64,000 bases of DNA from Phycisphaerae bacterium (GCA_012719955.1 JAAXZI010000161.1:1-64000); one strand, 5' to 3'. Counted from the stretch's first letter, positions 26,289 to 34,935 are shown. Notes: generated by a model not told the origin, from the letters alone. A program made the numbers and translations.

Positions 26289-27968
26289 ATGTCGTACCTT
26301 TTGGAGGTACTTGGTCGCGGGTGGGCCGGCCGGCTGTCCCGGGTGTTCAAGGACCGTCTGAATCGCAATCCGGCCGATCCGCGGGAGCTGCTTGAAAAGC
26401 GGGAGCGCGAATCCGACTCCGCCGAATTGCAGCTCGGACTGGGCTTCGCCTGGCTGCACGCCGGTGAAGCCGCCAAGGCCCGCGACGCGTTCCTGGAATC
26501 CGCCCGCCTGGACGGCGAAAACCCTCTGGCCCGGATCGGTGCGGCCTGCTGTTGCGAGCAGTTGGGGCTCATCGACGAGGCCGGAGAGCAGCTTAGCGCC
26601 GCCGCTGACCTGGATCCCGACGACGCGGCCGTTCAATTCGGCCTGGGGTACTGCCACGAACGCCAGGGCCGACGGGGCGAGGCCATCACGCACTACCGGG
26701 GCGCGCTGCGCGTCTGTCCGACCATGCGCCCGGCCCGCGAACGGCTGGCGGCCATCTTCCTCCGGCAGAATGCCCTGGCCGCGGCCATTGACCAGTACGA
26801 ACACCTGCTCGTGGAAGAGCCCGGCGACACCGACCTGTGTCTGACCCTGGCCGGTCTGCAATTGCGTCACGGCCAGCCCCAACAGGCCATTGAGCTGTTC
26901 GAGCGGGCCCTGACCATGGATCCCGACAACTGGCAGGCCCGCACGGACCTGGTGGACACGCTGGAACAGTCCGGCCTGATCCGCGAGGCCATCGAGCACT
27001 TGCACGAGATGTGTGAACGCCAACCGGCTTTTGCGGACACTTACGTTCGCCTCGGCGATCTGTACGGGCGCGCCGGAAACGCGGGGGCGGCCCTCAAGGC
27101 CTACATGCAGGCTCTCGATCTGCAGCCCGACTACCTGGAAGCCACGGTCAAAGCGGGCACCCAGCATCTTCGCGCCGGCCGGCACCTTGAGGCGGCGACC
27201 TTTTTCTCCCGGGCTATCGAGATCAACGACCGCCTGCTGGTGGGGTACGTCGGCCTGGGCGTGGCCCAGCATGAGGCCGGCAAGTCTGAAGAAGCCATCT
27301 CTACCTTCGATCTGGCCGCCAGTATCGAGCCGAACAGCACGCTCCTCTATTCAGAGGTGGCCCGGCTCCAGCTCAAATGCGCTGTCCAGCAGGAGGCCCG
27401 CCGTTACCTGCAAGCCGGCCCGGGCGAAGACACCGCGCCCCCGGCAGACGGGATCGACGACCTGATCGACCGCCAGATCGCGCGTCATGAGCAAGCGGTG
27501 GCCGAGCACCCTCACCATCCTGATGCCCACTACCGGCTGGGCCTGTTGCTCCGCCAGCGCGGCCGGCTGGATGAGGCCATCGACCACTTCCGGGAGGCGG
27601 TGCGGATCAATCCGGCCTACACCAAGGCCTGGATCAAGCTCGGTCTCGCCCTGCATGATGCCCACCGCGATGACGAGGCCATCCCCGCGTTGCAGAAGGC
27701 CCTCGAATTGCATCCCGACTACGTGGACCTGCACTACCGGCTGGGTGTGATGTTCGCCAACCGCGAACAATTCGAACTGGCCGTAGAGCGCTTCGAGAAG
27801 GCCACCGCCCTCAAGCCCGACTGCGTCGAGTTCCGCGAGTACCTCGCCCTGAGCCTGGAGAACATGGGTCTGATCGACCGGGCCAAGGCCTGCTGGCATC
27901 GCATCTGCGAGATGGCCCCGCACAGCCCACAGGCGGCCCGGGCCAAAGCGGCGCTGCGGAAGGAGTGA
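26289..27968 (+). CDS. Tetratricopeptide repeat protein
   Basis: 559 aa from ATG 26289 (AAGAAGAG upstream). After about 50 basic/hydrophobic residues, TPR units run to the C-terminus in two blocks: residues about 50-390 and, after a Gly/Pro/Asp linker (GPGEDTAPPADG), residues about 400-555. Typical units are AAVQFGLGYCHERQGRRGEAI and VDLHYRLGVMFANREQFELA. The operon with the TPR gene upstream and the linker-separated blocks suggest a scaffold. No partner can be named. Confidence 0.85.
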   Translation: MSYLLEVLGRGWAGRLSRVFKDRLNRNPADPRELLEKRERESDSAELQLGLGFAWLHAGEAAKARDAFLESARLDGENPLARIGAACCCEQLGLIDEAGEQLSAAADLDPDDAAVQFGLGYCHERQGRRGEAITHYRGALRVCPTMRPARERLAAIFLRQNALAAAIDQYEHLLVEEPGDTDLCLTLAGLQLRHGQPQQAIELFERALTMDPDNWQARTDLVDTLEQSGLIREAIEHLHEMCERQPAFADTYVRLGDLYGRAGNAGAALKAYMQALDLQPDYLEATVKAGTQHLRAGRHLEAATFFSRAIEINDRLLVGYVGLGVAQHEAGKSEEAISTFDLAASIEPNSTLLYSEVARLQLKCAVQQEARRYLQAGPGEDTAPPADGIDDLIDRQIARHEQAVAEHPHHPDAHYRLGLLLRQRGRLDEAIDHFREAVRINPAYTKAWIKLGLALHDAHRDDEAIPALQKALELHPDYVDLHYRLGVMFANREQFELAVERFEKATALKPDCVEFREYLALSLENMGLIDRAKACWHRICEMAPHSPQAARAKAALRKE

Positions 27969-28007
27969 CCAGCGCCGAAGGACGAGGGGGGAGAGGATAG
28001 CGGAAGG

Positions 28008-28062
28008 GGAGGCGCGGGGACGCGGGGACAACGCGACACGGGGACAAGGAGACAAGGGGATG
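28008..28062. repeat. GGGGACA-type purine-rich tandem repeat
   Basis: Imperfect units CGCGGGGACG, CGGGGACAA, ACACGGGGACAAGG and GAGACAAGGGG follow the TPR gene. They belong to the same class of short degenerate arrays as elsewhere in the window. Confidence 0.65.
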
Positions 28063-28332
28063 CGCAGGGCGGGGGGTTCTGCGCGTTCCGTTCCTTGAGC
28101 CTGCGGCCGGCATCGGGAACAGATTCCCTAGTGCCCGGCCCGACGGGCACGGCGGCACCGGCGACTTGCGAGTCCTCTCGGGCGCATTCGCAACGCGTAT
28201 ACAACGCAAATTGCCGAAGTCAGGATCATTGATGCGGGGGGCGAGCCGCAATTTGAGGGTGTGAAAGCTGTCCATACGCGTGAGCTTCGCAGTAGACGTT
28301 CAGGTTCAAGTCCGTTTCGGCTGAGCAGCCGA

Positions 28333-28361
28333 TTGACATATATCAATTCAGATGCGATAAT
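28333..28361 (+). promoter_or_regulatory. Near-consensus promoter with overlapping palindrome
   Basis: TTGACA at 28333-28338 and GATAAT at 28356-28361 with exactly 17 bases between. The -35 box is part of an imperfect palindrome (TTGACATATATCAA), a plausible operator for the HTH protein encoded two genes downstream. The stretch is strikingly AT-rich compared with its surroundings. The first start codon lies about 45 bases downstream. Confidence 0.75.
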
Positions 28362-28407
28362 ACTTTAAGAAGCATCCGCCCAGTCAGACGACGTGATCGG
28401 AGTCGAT

Positions 28408-28758
28408 ATGGGCAAGCCGAAGGATCGAGCTGCTCTCGAGTGTTATCGCCAGGTGCTTCTGAATTGGGGGCACGTGAGCGGTTACATCCAGTGGAAGCGT
28501 CTGCCTCTGGCATGGCTTTCATCAAACTTGCCCAACGTCGGCGTCCGATTGGTGCACCAATTGATGGCCGAATACGTTGCATCGGGCGGCGAAATCGACC
28601 AGATCGAGGAAACGCGGCCGGAGTACGTGGCGTGCCGGTTTCACTATGACCTGCGATTGCCCATAGGGGAGAGACGAGTCTATATCGAAACTGTTCTCGA
28701 CGAGGCCGATGAACCTGAGGATTGCACAATCTGGGTCGTGAACATGCACGATGAGTGA
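28408..28758 (+). CDS. Unknown small protein, candidate toxin of a two-gene TA-like locus
   Basis: 116 aa from ATG 28408 (GGAG six bases upstream; the track GTG at 28393 is less likely). I do not recognise the family with certainty. The C-terminal half is distinctive: FHYDLRLPIGERRVYIETVL followed by an acidic segment and TIWVVNMHDE, alternating strands that could form a small alpha/beta fold. It is the first gene after a strong promoter and its stop overlaps the GTG of a YgiT/MqsA-type gene by four bases (GTGA). Toxin-first order with a DNA-binding antitoxin second is the MqsRA arrangement. Toxin activity is inferred from context only. Confidence 0.6.
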   Translation: MGKPKDRAALECYRQVLLNWGHVSGYIQWKRLPLAWLSSNLPNVGVRLVHQLMAEYVASGGEIDQIEETRPEYVACRFHYDLRLPIGERRVYIETVLDEADEPEDCTIWVVNMHDE

Positions 28759-29291
28759 CGACTCTCGATTGCACAGGCGAATTCATGATCAGCGATCATA
28801 ACAGCACCAAGGCCGTTGAACGCCGCAAAGCATATCCGATCCGATGCGTCGAATGCGGCAAAAAAGAAGTCCGGCCTGCCGTACTTCGTCAGCATCACGT
28901 TCAAAGGAACCATGATGGCCGACTCTACGATCTGGTCGTAAATGATCTTCCCGTGACCCGATGCAAAGCCTGCGGCGAGGTCTATTTCACCGAGGAGTCC
29001 GATGAGCGCATCGTGGCCGCTCTTCGCGATCACCTGGCCCTGCTCACGCCCGCTCAGATTCGCGCCAACCTCGAAACGTTGGGTCTCAGCCAGAAGGAGG
29101 CCGCCGGGCGGCTCGGCATCGCGCCGGAAACGCTTTCGCGCTGGTTGTGTGGGGCGGTTATCCAGTCGCGGGCGATGGATAACCTGTTACGAGCGTTCTT
29201 CGCCTGTCCGCAGGTGCGAGAGAAGCTGACCGGCGCGGAAATAGATCGGGCGTTCGGGGAAAAGGTTGAGATGGGGACGAGCCGAATTTGA
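28755..29291 (+). CDS. MqsA/YgiT-type antitoxin-like zinc-finger HTH protein
   Basis: 178 aa from GTG 28755, whose GTGA overlaps the upstream stop; ATG 28785 is the alternative. Two CxxC pairs (IRCVECGKK and TRCKACGEVYF, about 40 residues apart) form the YgiT-type zinc finger. From about residue 90, LTPAQIRANLETLGLSQKE and AAGRLGIAPETLSRWLCG make an Xre-type helix-turn-helix. This two-domain layout is that of MqsA family antitoxins, which bind toxin through the zinc domain and their own promoter through the HTH. The palindrome at 28333 is a likely site. Confidence 0.8.
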   Translation: MTTLDCTGEFMISDHNSTKAVERRKAYPIRCVECGKKEVRPAVLRQHHVQRNHDGRLYDLVVNDLPVTRCKACGEVYFTEESDERIVAALRDHLALLTPAQIRANLETLGLSQKEAAGRLGIAPETLSRWLCGAVIQSRAMDNLLRAFFACPQVREKLTGAEIDRAFGEKVEMGTSRI

Positions 29292-29384
29292 CGTTGACGA
29301 GAGAAGGCCACCGTTGACCTCAAAAGGCGCTGCCCTGATGTGATCTCGACGGCTGGAAGCGCGAGACTCTGCGGCGACCGGAAC

Positions 29385-29428
29385 GCCTGTCCCGCTGCGC
29401 TTGCTTGCGCCTCGGGCTCGTGGGTCGC
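29385..29428. repeat. Planctomycete-type HEPEAQA intergenic repeat
   Basis: Read on the minus strand this stretch would encode THEPEAQASA, a peptide I recall from many spurious planctomycete ORFs created by a dispersed intergenic repeat. It sits between the antitoxin-like gene and the next gene. No ORF here is believed real. Confidence 0.45.
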
Positions 29429-29537
29429 GCATGACAGAACGTGCACTGCTCTTCTCCCCCTCGCACGGCAGGGGAGCGGATGATATGCTGACGGAGCGGC
29501 AATTAGATGGAACGTGGTTTCGTAGCGAGGTGAAACG

Positions 29538-30392
29538 ATGACGCGTCGCGAGGTGCTTTCAGGGGCGGCCGGGACATTGGCGGGGCTGGCGGCGGCGGGG
29601 CGGTTGACTGCGGCCCAGTCCGCCGGCGGGTGGAAGATGTCGATGTGCGACTGGTCCCTGGGCAGGCCCGCCGATCCGTCGGTGTTCGAACTGGGCAGGA
29701 AAATCGGCCTCAACGGCATCCAGGTGAGCATCGGTTTCCCCGAAGACGGTCTCAAACTGCGCCGCCCGGAGGTGCAGAAGCAGTTCCGCGAGGCCGCGAA
29801 GGCCAACGGCATGAGCTTCCATTCCGTGGCCATGGGCGTGCTTAACAACGTCCCGCTGGTCAGCGAGCCAAGGGCCGCCGTCTGGGTCGCCGACACCATC
29901 GAGGCGGCCAGGAACCTGGACGCCCGGAACATCCTGCTGGCCTTCTTTGGCAAGGGCGAACTCAAGGAAACGAACGCCGATGACATGCGACGCGTCACCG
30001 AACTGATGCAGGAGCTGGCCCCGCGCGCGGAGAAGGCCCAGGTGATCCTGGGGCTGGAGACCTACCTGAGCGCGGAGGCCCACCTCAAGATTCTCGACGC
30101 GGTCAAGAGCAAGTGGGTGCAGGTCTACTACGACGTCTACAACGCCAACCACAAAGGCCACGACTATCTCAAGGAGATCAAGTTGCTGGGCCGCGAGCGC
30201 ATCTGCGAGGTGCATTTCAAGGAGGGCGGCAACTACCTGGGCTCCGGCAAGATCGACTGGCCGGCCGTGGCCGCAACGCTCCAGGAGATCGGCTATCGCG
30301 GCTGGCTGGTCCTGGAGACCACCAGCCCCTCCGGCGACCTGGTCGCCGACACGAAGCGCAACCTCGAATACCTCAAAAAGCTCTTCGCGTAA
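29538..30392 (+). CDS. Tat-exported sugar phosphate isomerase/epimerase-like protein
   Basis: 284 aa with GAGGTGAAACG before the ATG. MTRREVLSGAAGTLAGLAAA is a twin-arginine signal. The mature part is a xylose-isomerase-like TIM barrel (AP endonuclease 2 family): GLNGIQVSIGFP, LDARNILLAFFG, ILGLETY (metal-binding Glu), VQVYYDVYNANH, ICEVHFKEG (metal-binding His/Glu) and YRGWLVLET. These enzymes interconvert keto- and aldo-sugars with divalent metal ions. It lies upstream of two further exported sugar-isomerase-like genes that point the other way. Confidence 0.88.
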   Translation: MTRREVLSGAAGTLAGLAAAGRLTAAQSAGGWKMSMCDWSLGRPADPSVFELGRKIGLNGIQVSIGFPEDGLKLRRPEVQKQFREAAKANGMSFHSVAMGVLNNVPLVSEPRAAVWVADTIEAARNLDARNILLAFFGKGELKETNADDMRRVTELMQELAPRAEKAQVILGLETYLSAEAHLKILDAVKSKWVQVYYDVYNANHKGHDYLKEIKLLGRERICEVHFKEGGNYLGSGKIDWPAVAATLQEIGYRGWLVLETTSPSGDLVADTKRNLEYLKKLFA

Positions 30393-30396
30393 CAAA

Positions 30397-30534
30397 GCAA
30401 ACCGCCAAGCCGCCCAGGCCGCCAAGAAAAGCAAACAGAAGTCAGCAAAGAAAGCAACGAGCTCTTGTAATCTCTTGTTTCCTTCACTTCCTTCTGTTTT
30501 GTTCTCCTTGGCGTACTTGGCGTCTTGGCGGTTC
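30397..30534. repeat. Long imperfect inverted repeat (CGCCAAG hairpin)
   Basis: Left arm about 30397-30457 and right arm about 30470-30534 are imperfect reverse complements for some 60 bases: AACCGCCAAG repeats on the left, CTTGGCGTACTTGGCG and CTTGGCGGTT on the right, with AACAGAAG facing CTTCTGTT. It begins five bases after the stop of the preceding gene. It may end transcription, but its size and repeat words suggest a mobile hairpin element. Confidence 0.75.
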
Positions 30535-30537
30535 AAA

Positions 30538-30580
30538 TCACTTTCCCACCTTCCCACTTTCTCACTTTCCCGCGCTGTTC
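30538..30580. repeat. CCCACTTT-type pyrimidine repeat, copy 2
   Basis: Units CACTTTCCCACCTTCCCAC and TCTCACTTTCCC repeat the array at 24784-24870 almost word for word, immediately after the long inverted repeat and before the stop of the minus-strand gene. Confidence 0.7.
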
Positions 30581-30583
30581 AGA

Positions 30584-32047
30584 TCAGCACTCCTCGAACA
30601 CCTCGATTCCCGTGAACCGCGCGAAGCGTTTCGCGTCCGTCATGTGGCTGCCGTAAAAGATCACCCGGTGCAGGCCGTTGGACCAGTTTTCCAGTAGCTT
30701 GCGGGCGTCGGACACCTTCACGGCGGCTTTGGTGCGGCAGCCCCGGTCCGAGTCGGGAATGGCCACGATCCGGCCGGTGGACAGCAGCAGGATGTTTGCG
30801 CCCCAGCTCTCAGCAGGGCTGGCCGCCAGGGACGGGGCCTGGAGATCCCGCGGGATCGCGCCAACGAGCTTGGCCATGGTGATTTCCTGGCCGACGCGCA
30901 TCTTGGTCTGTAGCACCGCGCCCTTGTGATCCTCCAGGTGCGAGCGGATTTCGTAGGGGGCCGACTCTCCGGCCGGGCCATCCATCTTGGTGGCGGCCAC
31001 GCAATGCGCGTGGATGACGGTGTTGTTGGACAGGTCCACCACCGGATCAGTCACGAAGCCGGGGACGCCTTCCATGTGCTGGAAGATGATCTGGGTCATC
31101 GTGGAAGGCAGGTCGGCCTCGCACACGCCGGCCAGTCCGAGATCATTGAGCCGGGCGAACCCGAAGCACGGATAGGCCGGCAGCCCGTGCGAGAACAAGC
31201 CCAGGCAGTTAATGGTGATCGCGAAGGCCTTTTCTTCGGCCATGACCTTCTGGAGGGCCAGGCAGAAGCGGGCCGACTTGGCGATCTCTTCGCGGTTGGG
31301 TTCGCGCACGCGCTGAGCGCCCTTGATCCACTTCTCCGTATCCGCCTCGACAGCCGCGGCGGGGATCGCGTCGTACGCCTCCACCAGCCGGGTGTGGTCG
31401 TAGGTGACCACCGTCGTGCCGAATTTCTTCTTGATATCGGCCACGTAGTCGGCCGGCGGCTGCCAGTTGTGCCCGCCGACGAACAGCACTCTGGTTTGCT
31501 TCATCCGCCCGATGGCCCGGAACACGCGCACGGCCTCCAGCACGTTCTCAAACCGGCTGGACGCGATGACGTCGATCTTCTTGCCCGTCCGTTGCAGGTC
31601 CGGCACGATGGACCATTCGTGCCCGCTGTACGGCGTGGCGAACAGTACGGTCGGCCGGCCCGAGTCGGCCATGATGTTCAAGAAGTCGCTGGTGCCCATG
31701 CACACCTGGACGGCCAGGATGCCGGCCGCGTCCTGGTGCGCCTCCATCAGTTCGGTCAGCGCCTTGGGGTCGTTCACGAAGGTGTTGCCCACGTACTCGA
31801 TGTCACCCTGGCCGGGGACCTCGTCGAGGGCCTTCATGAGCCGCTCGTGTTCGGCCTTGGTGTCCAGGTCCGGCCGGGGCCAGCCCGGGTGTCGGCCGAT
31901 GAACACCCGTAAGACCCTGGTTTTCCCAAATGAAAACGGTGACCCGCCGGCCTGCGCGGCCAGGGTCGCCTTACACAGCCCGCCGGCCACGGCTGTTCCC
32001 GCCGCAGCCGTCCCCAGTAACTCTCGCCTGCTGATTTCCGTGTTCAT
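30584..32047 (-). CDS. Tat-exported fucose/arabinose isomerase-like protein
   Basis: 487 aa from ATG 32047, which has AAGGAG at good spacing; the track start at 32254 adds 69 unlikely residues. ISRRELLGTAAAGTAV is a twin-arginine signal. The mature part has the two Rossmann-like N-terminal domains of L-fucose isomerase relatives (AGILAVQVCMGTSDFL, TRVLFVGGHN) and a C-terminal region with ITINCLGLFSHGLPAYPCFGFARLND and HAHCVAATKM. Its best fit is the L-fucose/L-arabinose isomerase superfamily, which uses a divalent metal to convert aldoses to ketoses. The actual substrate is unknown. A gene of the same superfamily follows upstream at 32474. Confidence 0.7.
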   Translation of the reverse strand: MNTEISRRELLGTAAAGTAVAGGLCKATLAAQAGGSPFSFGKTRVLRVFIGRHPGWPRPDLDTKAEHERLMKALDEVPGQGDIEYVGNTFVNDPKALTELMEAHQDAAGILAVQVCMGTSDFLNIMADSGRPTVLFATPYSGHEWSIVPDLQRTGKKIDVIASSRFENVLEAVRVFRAIGRMKQTRVLFVGGHNWQPPADYVADIKKKFGTTVVTYDHTRLVEAYDAIPAAAVEADTEKWIKGAQRVREPNREEIAKSARFCLALQKVMAEEKAFAITINCLGLFSHGLPAYPCFGFARLNDLGLAGVCEADLPSTMTQIIFQHMEGVPGFVTDPVVDLSNNTVIHAHCVAATKMDGPAGESAPYEIRSHLEDHKGAVLQTKMRVGQEITMAKLVGAIPRDLQAPSLAASPAESWGANILLLSTGRIVAIPDSDRGCRTKAAVKVSDARKLLENWSNGLHRVIFYGSHMTDAKRFARFTGIEVFEEC

Positions 32048-32156
32048 ATCCTGGCTCCTTGTATGGTTCGCGCAACGACGACAACACGTAGAGATTGCGG
32101 AGGAGAATGCCCGAATGGCGGGGCGTGATGGTGAGACGGCAAAGCGCATGGCGCGT

Positions 32157-32179
32157 GTGCCACGGCTCTTGAGCCGTGC
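32157..32179. repeat. CACGGCTC hairpin repeat
   Basis: CACGGCTCTTGAGCCGTG is a perfect 8-bp stem with a two-base loop, preceded by GTGTGC. I recall similar short palindromes dispersed in planctomycete genomes. It lies in the gap before the fucose-isomerase-like gene at 30584. Confidence 0.6.
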
Positions 32180-32317
32180 CGGGACAATTCCGACATGAGG
32201 CACTGCTCTTTTCTGCGGCGAATGATGGGCCAGGCTGCAAGAGCAATGGCACACACAAAGCAGCGGCGCGTCCCAGGATGTGTCGCAAGATCGCGCACGG
32301 TTAATGAGGGTTGCGTT

Positions 32318-32473
32318 GAGAATCTGGAATCACCAATCTGAAATTTGAAATCCCAAATCTCAAATTGTTACGTCTTTGCGTCTCAGCGTCTCGGTGTCTC
32401 CGCGTCTCCGCGGTTTAACTCTTCTCTGTGCCCTCTGTGGCCGAAACTCGTTCTCTGTGTCCTCTGTAGCCGC
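32318..32473. repeat. Compound word-like repeat array
   Basis: Three arrays in a row: AATCTGAAATTTGAAATC-type units (32320-32367), GTCTTTGCGTCTCAGCGTCTC-type units (32371-32415), and CTCTGTG-type units (32424-32467) ending at the next stop codon. No coding signal. Confidence 0.75.
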
Positions 32474-34060
32474 TCACGCCGACAGGCACTCCCACTCGAT
32501 TCCCAGCTTCTTGATCGCGTAGCCGACCTCGCGGGTGCAGTCTCCGTAGCAGGTCATCCAGTGGAAACCGCGCATCTCCTCAAGCAGCTTGTGCCAGTCG
32601 CCCTCGATGGTGATGTCGGTTTGCGAGCGGCATATGGCGTGGAACGGGTTGCCGATCACCTTCCCGGTGAAGCCGACCCACTTTTTCGAGGCAAAATCGG
32701 GCACCACGTTGGTGGTCAGCGTGCCTTCCTTCATCGCCACTTTGGGGGCGGCGCCGTAGTCCGACTCGAAATGCGTGTGGATCTCCACCGGCTCGTAATT
32801 CTTGCCGTCCAGCTTGCGCGGGGCGGTGCAGTGGGCGATGGTCACCTGCCCGTGATGTGGCCAGGTGGGGTCGTTCAGGAACACCGGCAATCCGGTGATG
32901 TGGTGCATGAGCATCCCCGCGGGGATGACCACGAAATCGGACTCGCAGAAGGCCAGCAACCCCTCATCGTTGATCAGACTCAGAGGCAGGCAGGCGGTGG
33001 TCTTGGAAATGGGCATGACCGTGCCCATGCAGTGCTGGATGGTCATGGCCGTGGCTTCGTGGTCGGCCATCAGCTCTTTGAACGCGTGGTAGAGCACGAA
33101 CGCGTTCTCGACCGCCTCGCGCTCGCACTTGAGGGTGACGCCGGGTTGGGCGAGATACTCGGCCGCTTCCTTTTTGGCCCTGGCCATCGCCTCGGCGCCC
33201 TGGCGGTACTTCTCGATGCGCTTGCCCAGCTCGTCGTAGGACACGTCGCGGATATCGAGATGCCACGTGTTGCGGGCGACCGGCGGAGCGAGCTTGCGGC
33301 CCTCGCCCCAGCCGCCGGCGCCGCCGATGGCGACGATCCGCTGGCCCAGCGTCAGACGCAGGGCGGCCAGTGCCCGCAGCCGCCAGGCCAGATCCTTGTA
33401 CTCATCCACCACCACGTCGTCCACGTCGATCTGCTTGATCTTGTATTCGTCGGATGCCCGGCGCAGGAAATGCGGATGCAGGATCTCGTACCACAGCGAG
33501 ACCGGTCCGGAGTTGTGCCGGAGGAAGAAGACGGTGGGGCGGTCGGGCGACATCAGGGCGTCGAGGACGGCCGTGCTGCCGCTGGACGCGTAGATGAGCA
33601 TGGTGTCGCACTTGCCCGTGGCAACCTTCCGGGCCTCTTCGACGGTGCGTACGGCCGCTACCGGGAGCAACTTGACCTTCAAACCGTGAGCGGCCACCAT
33701 CGCGCGCAGTTCGGCCTCGATGCGTTTGACCTCCGCAACCACGTCGCTCTCGTTCATCAGGCCGCCCCAGGGTCGCCAACTGGTTTGCTCGCGGCGCTGG
33801 TGCAGGGCGTAGACCAGTGCGGGCTGGACCACCAGCTCCTGGGCGGGCATGATCGCGGGCTTGCCGCCCTCTGCGGGCTGGGCGTTGGCCTCCTTAGCTC
33901 CCCCGGAAAGCATCCAAGACCCGATCGCGGTCGCACCCAGTCCGCCGATGAGCGCCCGGCGCGAAAGGCTCGCCTGGATGAGCGCCTCCCCGGCCTGGTG
34001 TAACGCGCTCGAGCAGCATCGGCATGAGCCGGCCGCGTGTGACAGTTGTTCGCGGTTCAT
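32474..34060 (-). CDS. Tat-exported sugar isomerase-like protein
   Basis: 528 aa with GGGAG before ATG 34060. The N-terminus has several cysteines (SCRCCSS) before an SRRALIGGLGATAIG twin-arginine signal at about residues 33-50. The mature part resembles the fucose/arabinose isomerase superfamily: TMLIYASSGSTAVLDAL, RTVEEARKVATGKCD, TIQHCMGTVMPISKTTACLPLSLINDEGLLAFCESDF and TIAHCTAPRKLDG. It shares the arrangement of the neighbour at 30584 (CMGT, HC motifs) and may be its divergent paralogue. The two genes lie on the same strand with 426 bases of repeats between them. The substrate is unknown. Confidence 0.65.
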   Translation of the reverse strand: MNREQLSHAAGSCRCCSSALHQAGEALIQASLSRRALIGGLGATAIGSWMLSGGAKEANAQPAEGGKPAIMPAQELVVQPALVYALHQRREQTSWRPWGGLMNESDVVAEVKRIEAELRAMVAAHGLKVKLLPVAAVRTVEEARKVATGKCDTMLIYASSGSTAVLDALMSPDRPTVFFLRHNSGPVSLWYEILHPHFLRRASDEYKIKQIDVDDVVVDEYKDLAWRLRALAALRLTLGQRIVAIGGAGGWGEGRKLAPPVARNTWHLDIRDVSYDELGKRIEKYRQGAEAMARAKKEAAEYLAQPGVTLKCEREAVENAFVLYHAFKELMADHEATAMTIQHCMGTVMPISKTTACLPLSLINDEGLLAFCESDFVVIPAGMLMHHITGLPVFLNDPTWPHHGQVTIAHCTAPRKLDGKNYEPVEIHTHFESDYGAAPKVAMKEGTLTTNVVPDFASKKWVGFTGKVIGNPFHAICRSQTDITIEGDWHKLLEEMRGFHWMTCYGDCTREVGYAIKKLGIEWECLSA

Positions 34061-34179
34061 TGGCTGTGTCTCCCTGTCGAGGTCAACAAGAGTTGCGAAA
34101 GCCCAGCGATGTCGTTCTCGCCAGCACTGGACCCCGGCATCCTAACCGGCGCGTGGCGCCGGTGTCAACGCCATGCCGA

Positions 34180-34935
34180 TTACTTGCCTGAGTTGCCGTG
34201 CGCGCGGCGGTACGCCGCGCAGGCCTCCACGAAGGTCTTGAACAGTCTGCGGGTCACCCGGCTGTAAGGCAGCCGCTCGGGGTGCCACTGCACCGCCAGG
34301 ATTTCCGGGCGCAGCGGATTTTCGATGGCTTCGATGATGCCGTCGTCGGCCACGGCGCTGGGGATAAAGCCCGGGGCTATGTACCGGATGGCCTGGTGAT
34401 GATCGGAGATGACGCTCACGGTGCGCGCATCCAGAATCTCCGCCAGTCGGGTGCCGGGCATAACATGCACGTCGTGCCGGACTTTGCGTTTGCCGCGATG
34501 GCTGATGCGGATGCCCTTTTTCTTGGGGTGCAGATGCTGGTAGAGCGTGCCGCCCTCCAAGACATTGATGAGCTGCATGCCGTAGCAGATGCCGAAGATC
34601 GGCAGCCGGCGGCGTTTACCGGCCTGGTAGAGCCAGGTTTCGAAAGCGGTCCGCTTGGAATAGATGACGTGCGTATAGCTGCGCGGCGTCTCGCCGTACA
34701 GCCGCGGGTCCACGTCGTCGCCGCCCACGATGAGCAGTCCGTCGATGCCTTCCAGGAAGCGCTTCAGGACGCGCTTCTTGTGGGCCACCGGCAGCAACAC
34801 CGGGTGCCCGCCGGCATTGTCGATGGCCATGGCGTAGCGGTGATCGCAGACCAGATCGTAATCGGCGTAATCCTTCCTTTTCGAGATCGTCTCGCAACTG
34901 ATGCCGATCAGCGGGGCGTGGATTCGTCTACGCAT
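34180..34935 (-). CDS. Class I glutamine amidotransferase, PuuD-like
   Basis: 251 aa. The catalytic nucleophile is in IFGICYGMQLINV (about residue 118), and AVQWHPER near residue 222 supplies His and Glu of the triad. IDGLLIVGGDDVDPRLYGE is the PuuD/peptidase C26 signature, so hydrolysis of a gamma-glutamyl bond is more likely than ammonia transfer. Its first eight bases overlap the end of the upstream carboxylate-amine ligase gene. The pairing of a ligase that can make gamma-glutamyl bonds with a hydrolase that can break them suggests one pathway. Confidence 0.88.
   Translation of the reverse strand: MRRRIHAPLIGISCETISKRKDYADYDLVCDHRYAMAIDNAGGHPVLLPVAHKKRVLKRFLEGIDGLLIVGGDDVDPRLYGETPRSYTHVIYSKRTAFETWLYQAGKRRRLPIFGICYGMQLINVLEGGTLYQHLHPKKKGIRISHRGKRKVRHDVHVMPGTRLAEILDARTVSVISDHHQAIRYIAPGFIPSAVADDGIIEAIENPLRPEILAVQWHPERLPYSRVTRRLFKTFVEACAAYRRAHGNSGK

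Noticed and set aside
28285-28330. tRNA-like GGTTCAAGTCC segment
   Set aside because: The T-loop-like word is not flanked by pairing stems and no acceptor or anticodon arm can be drawn.
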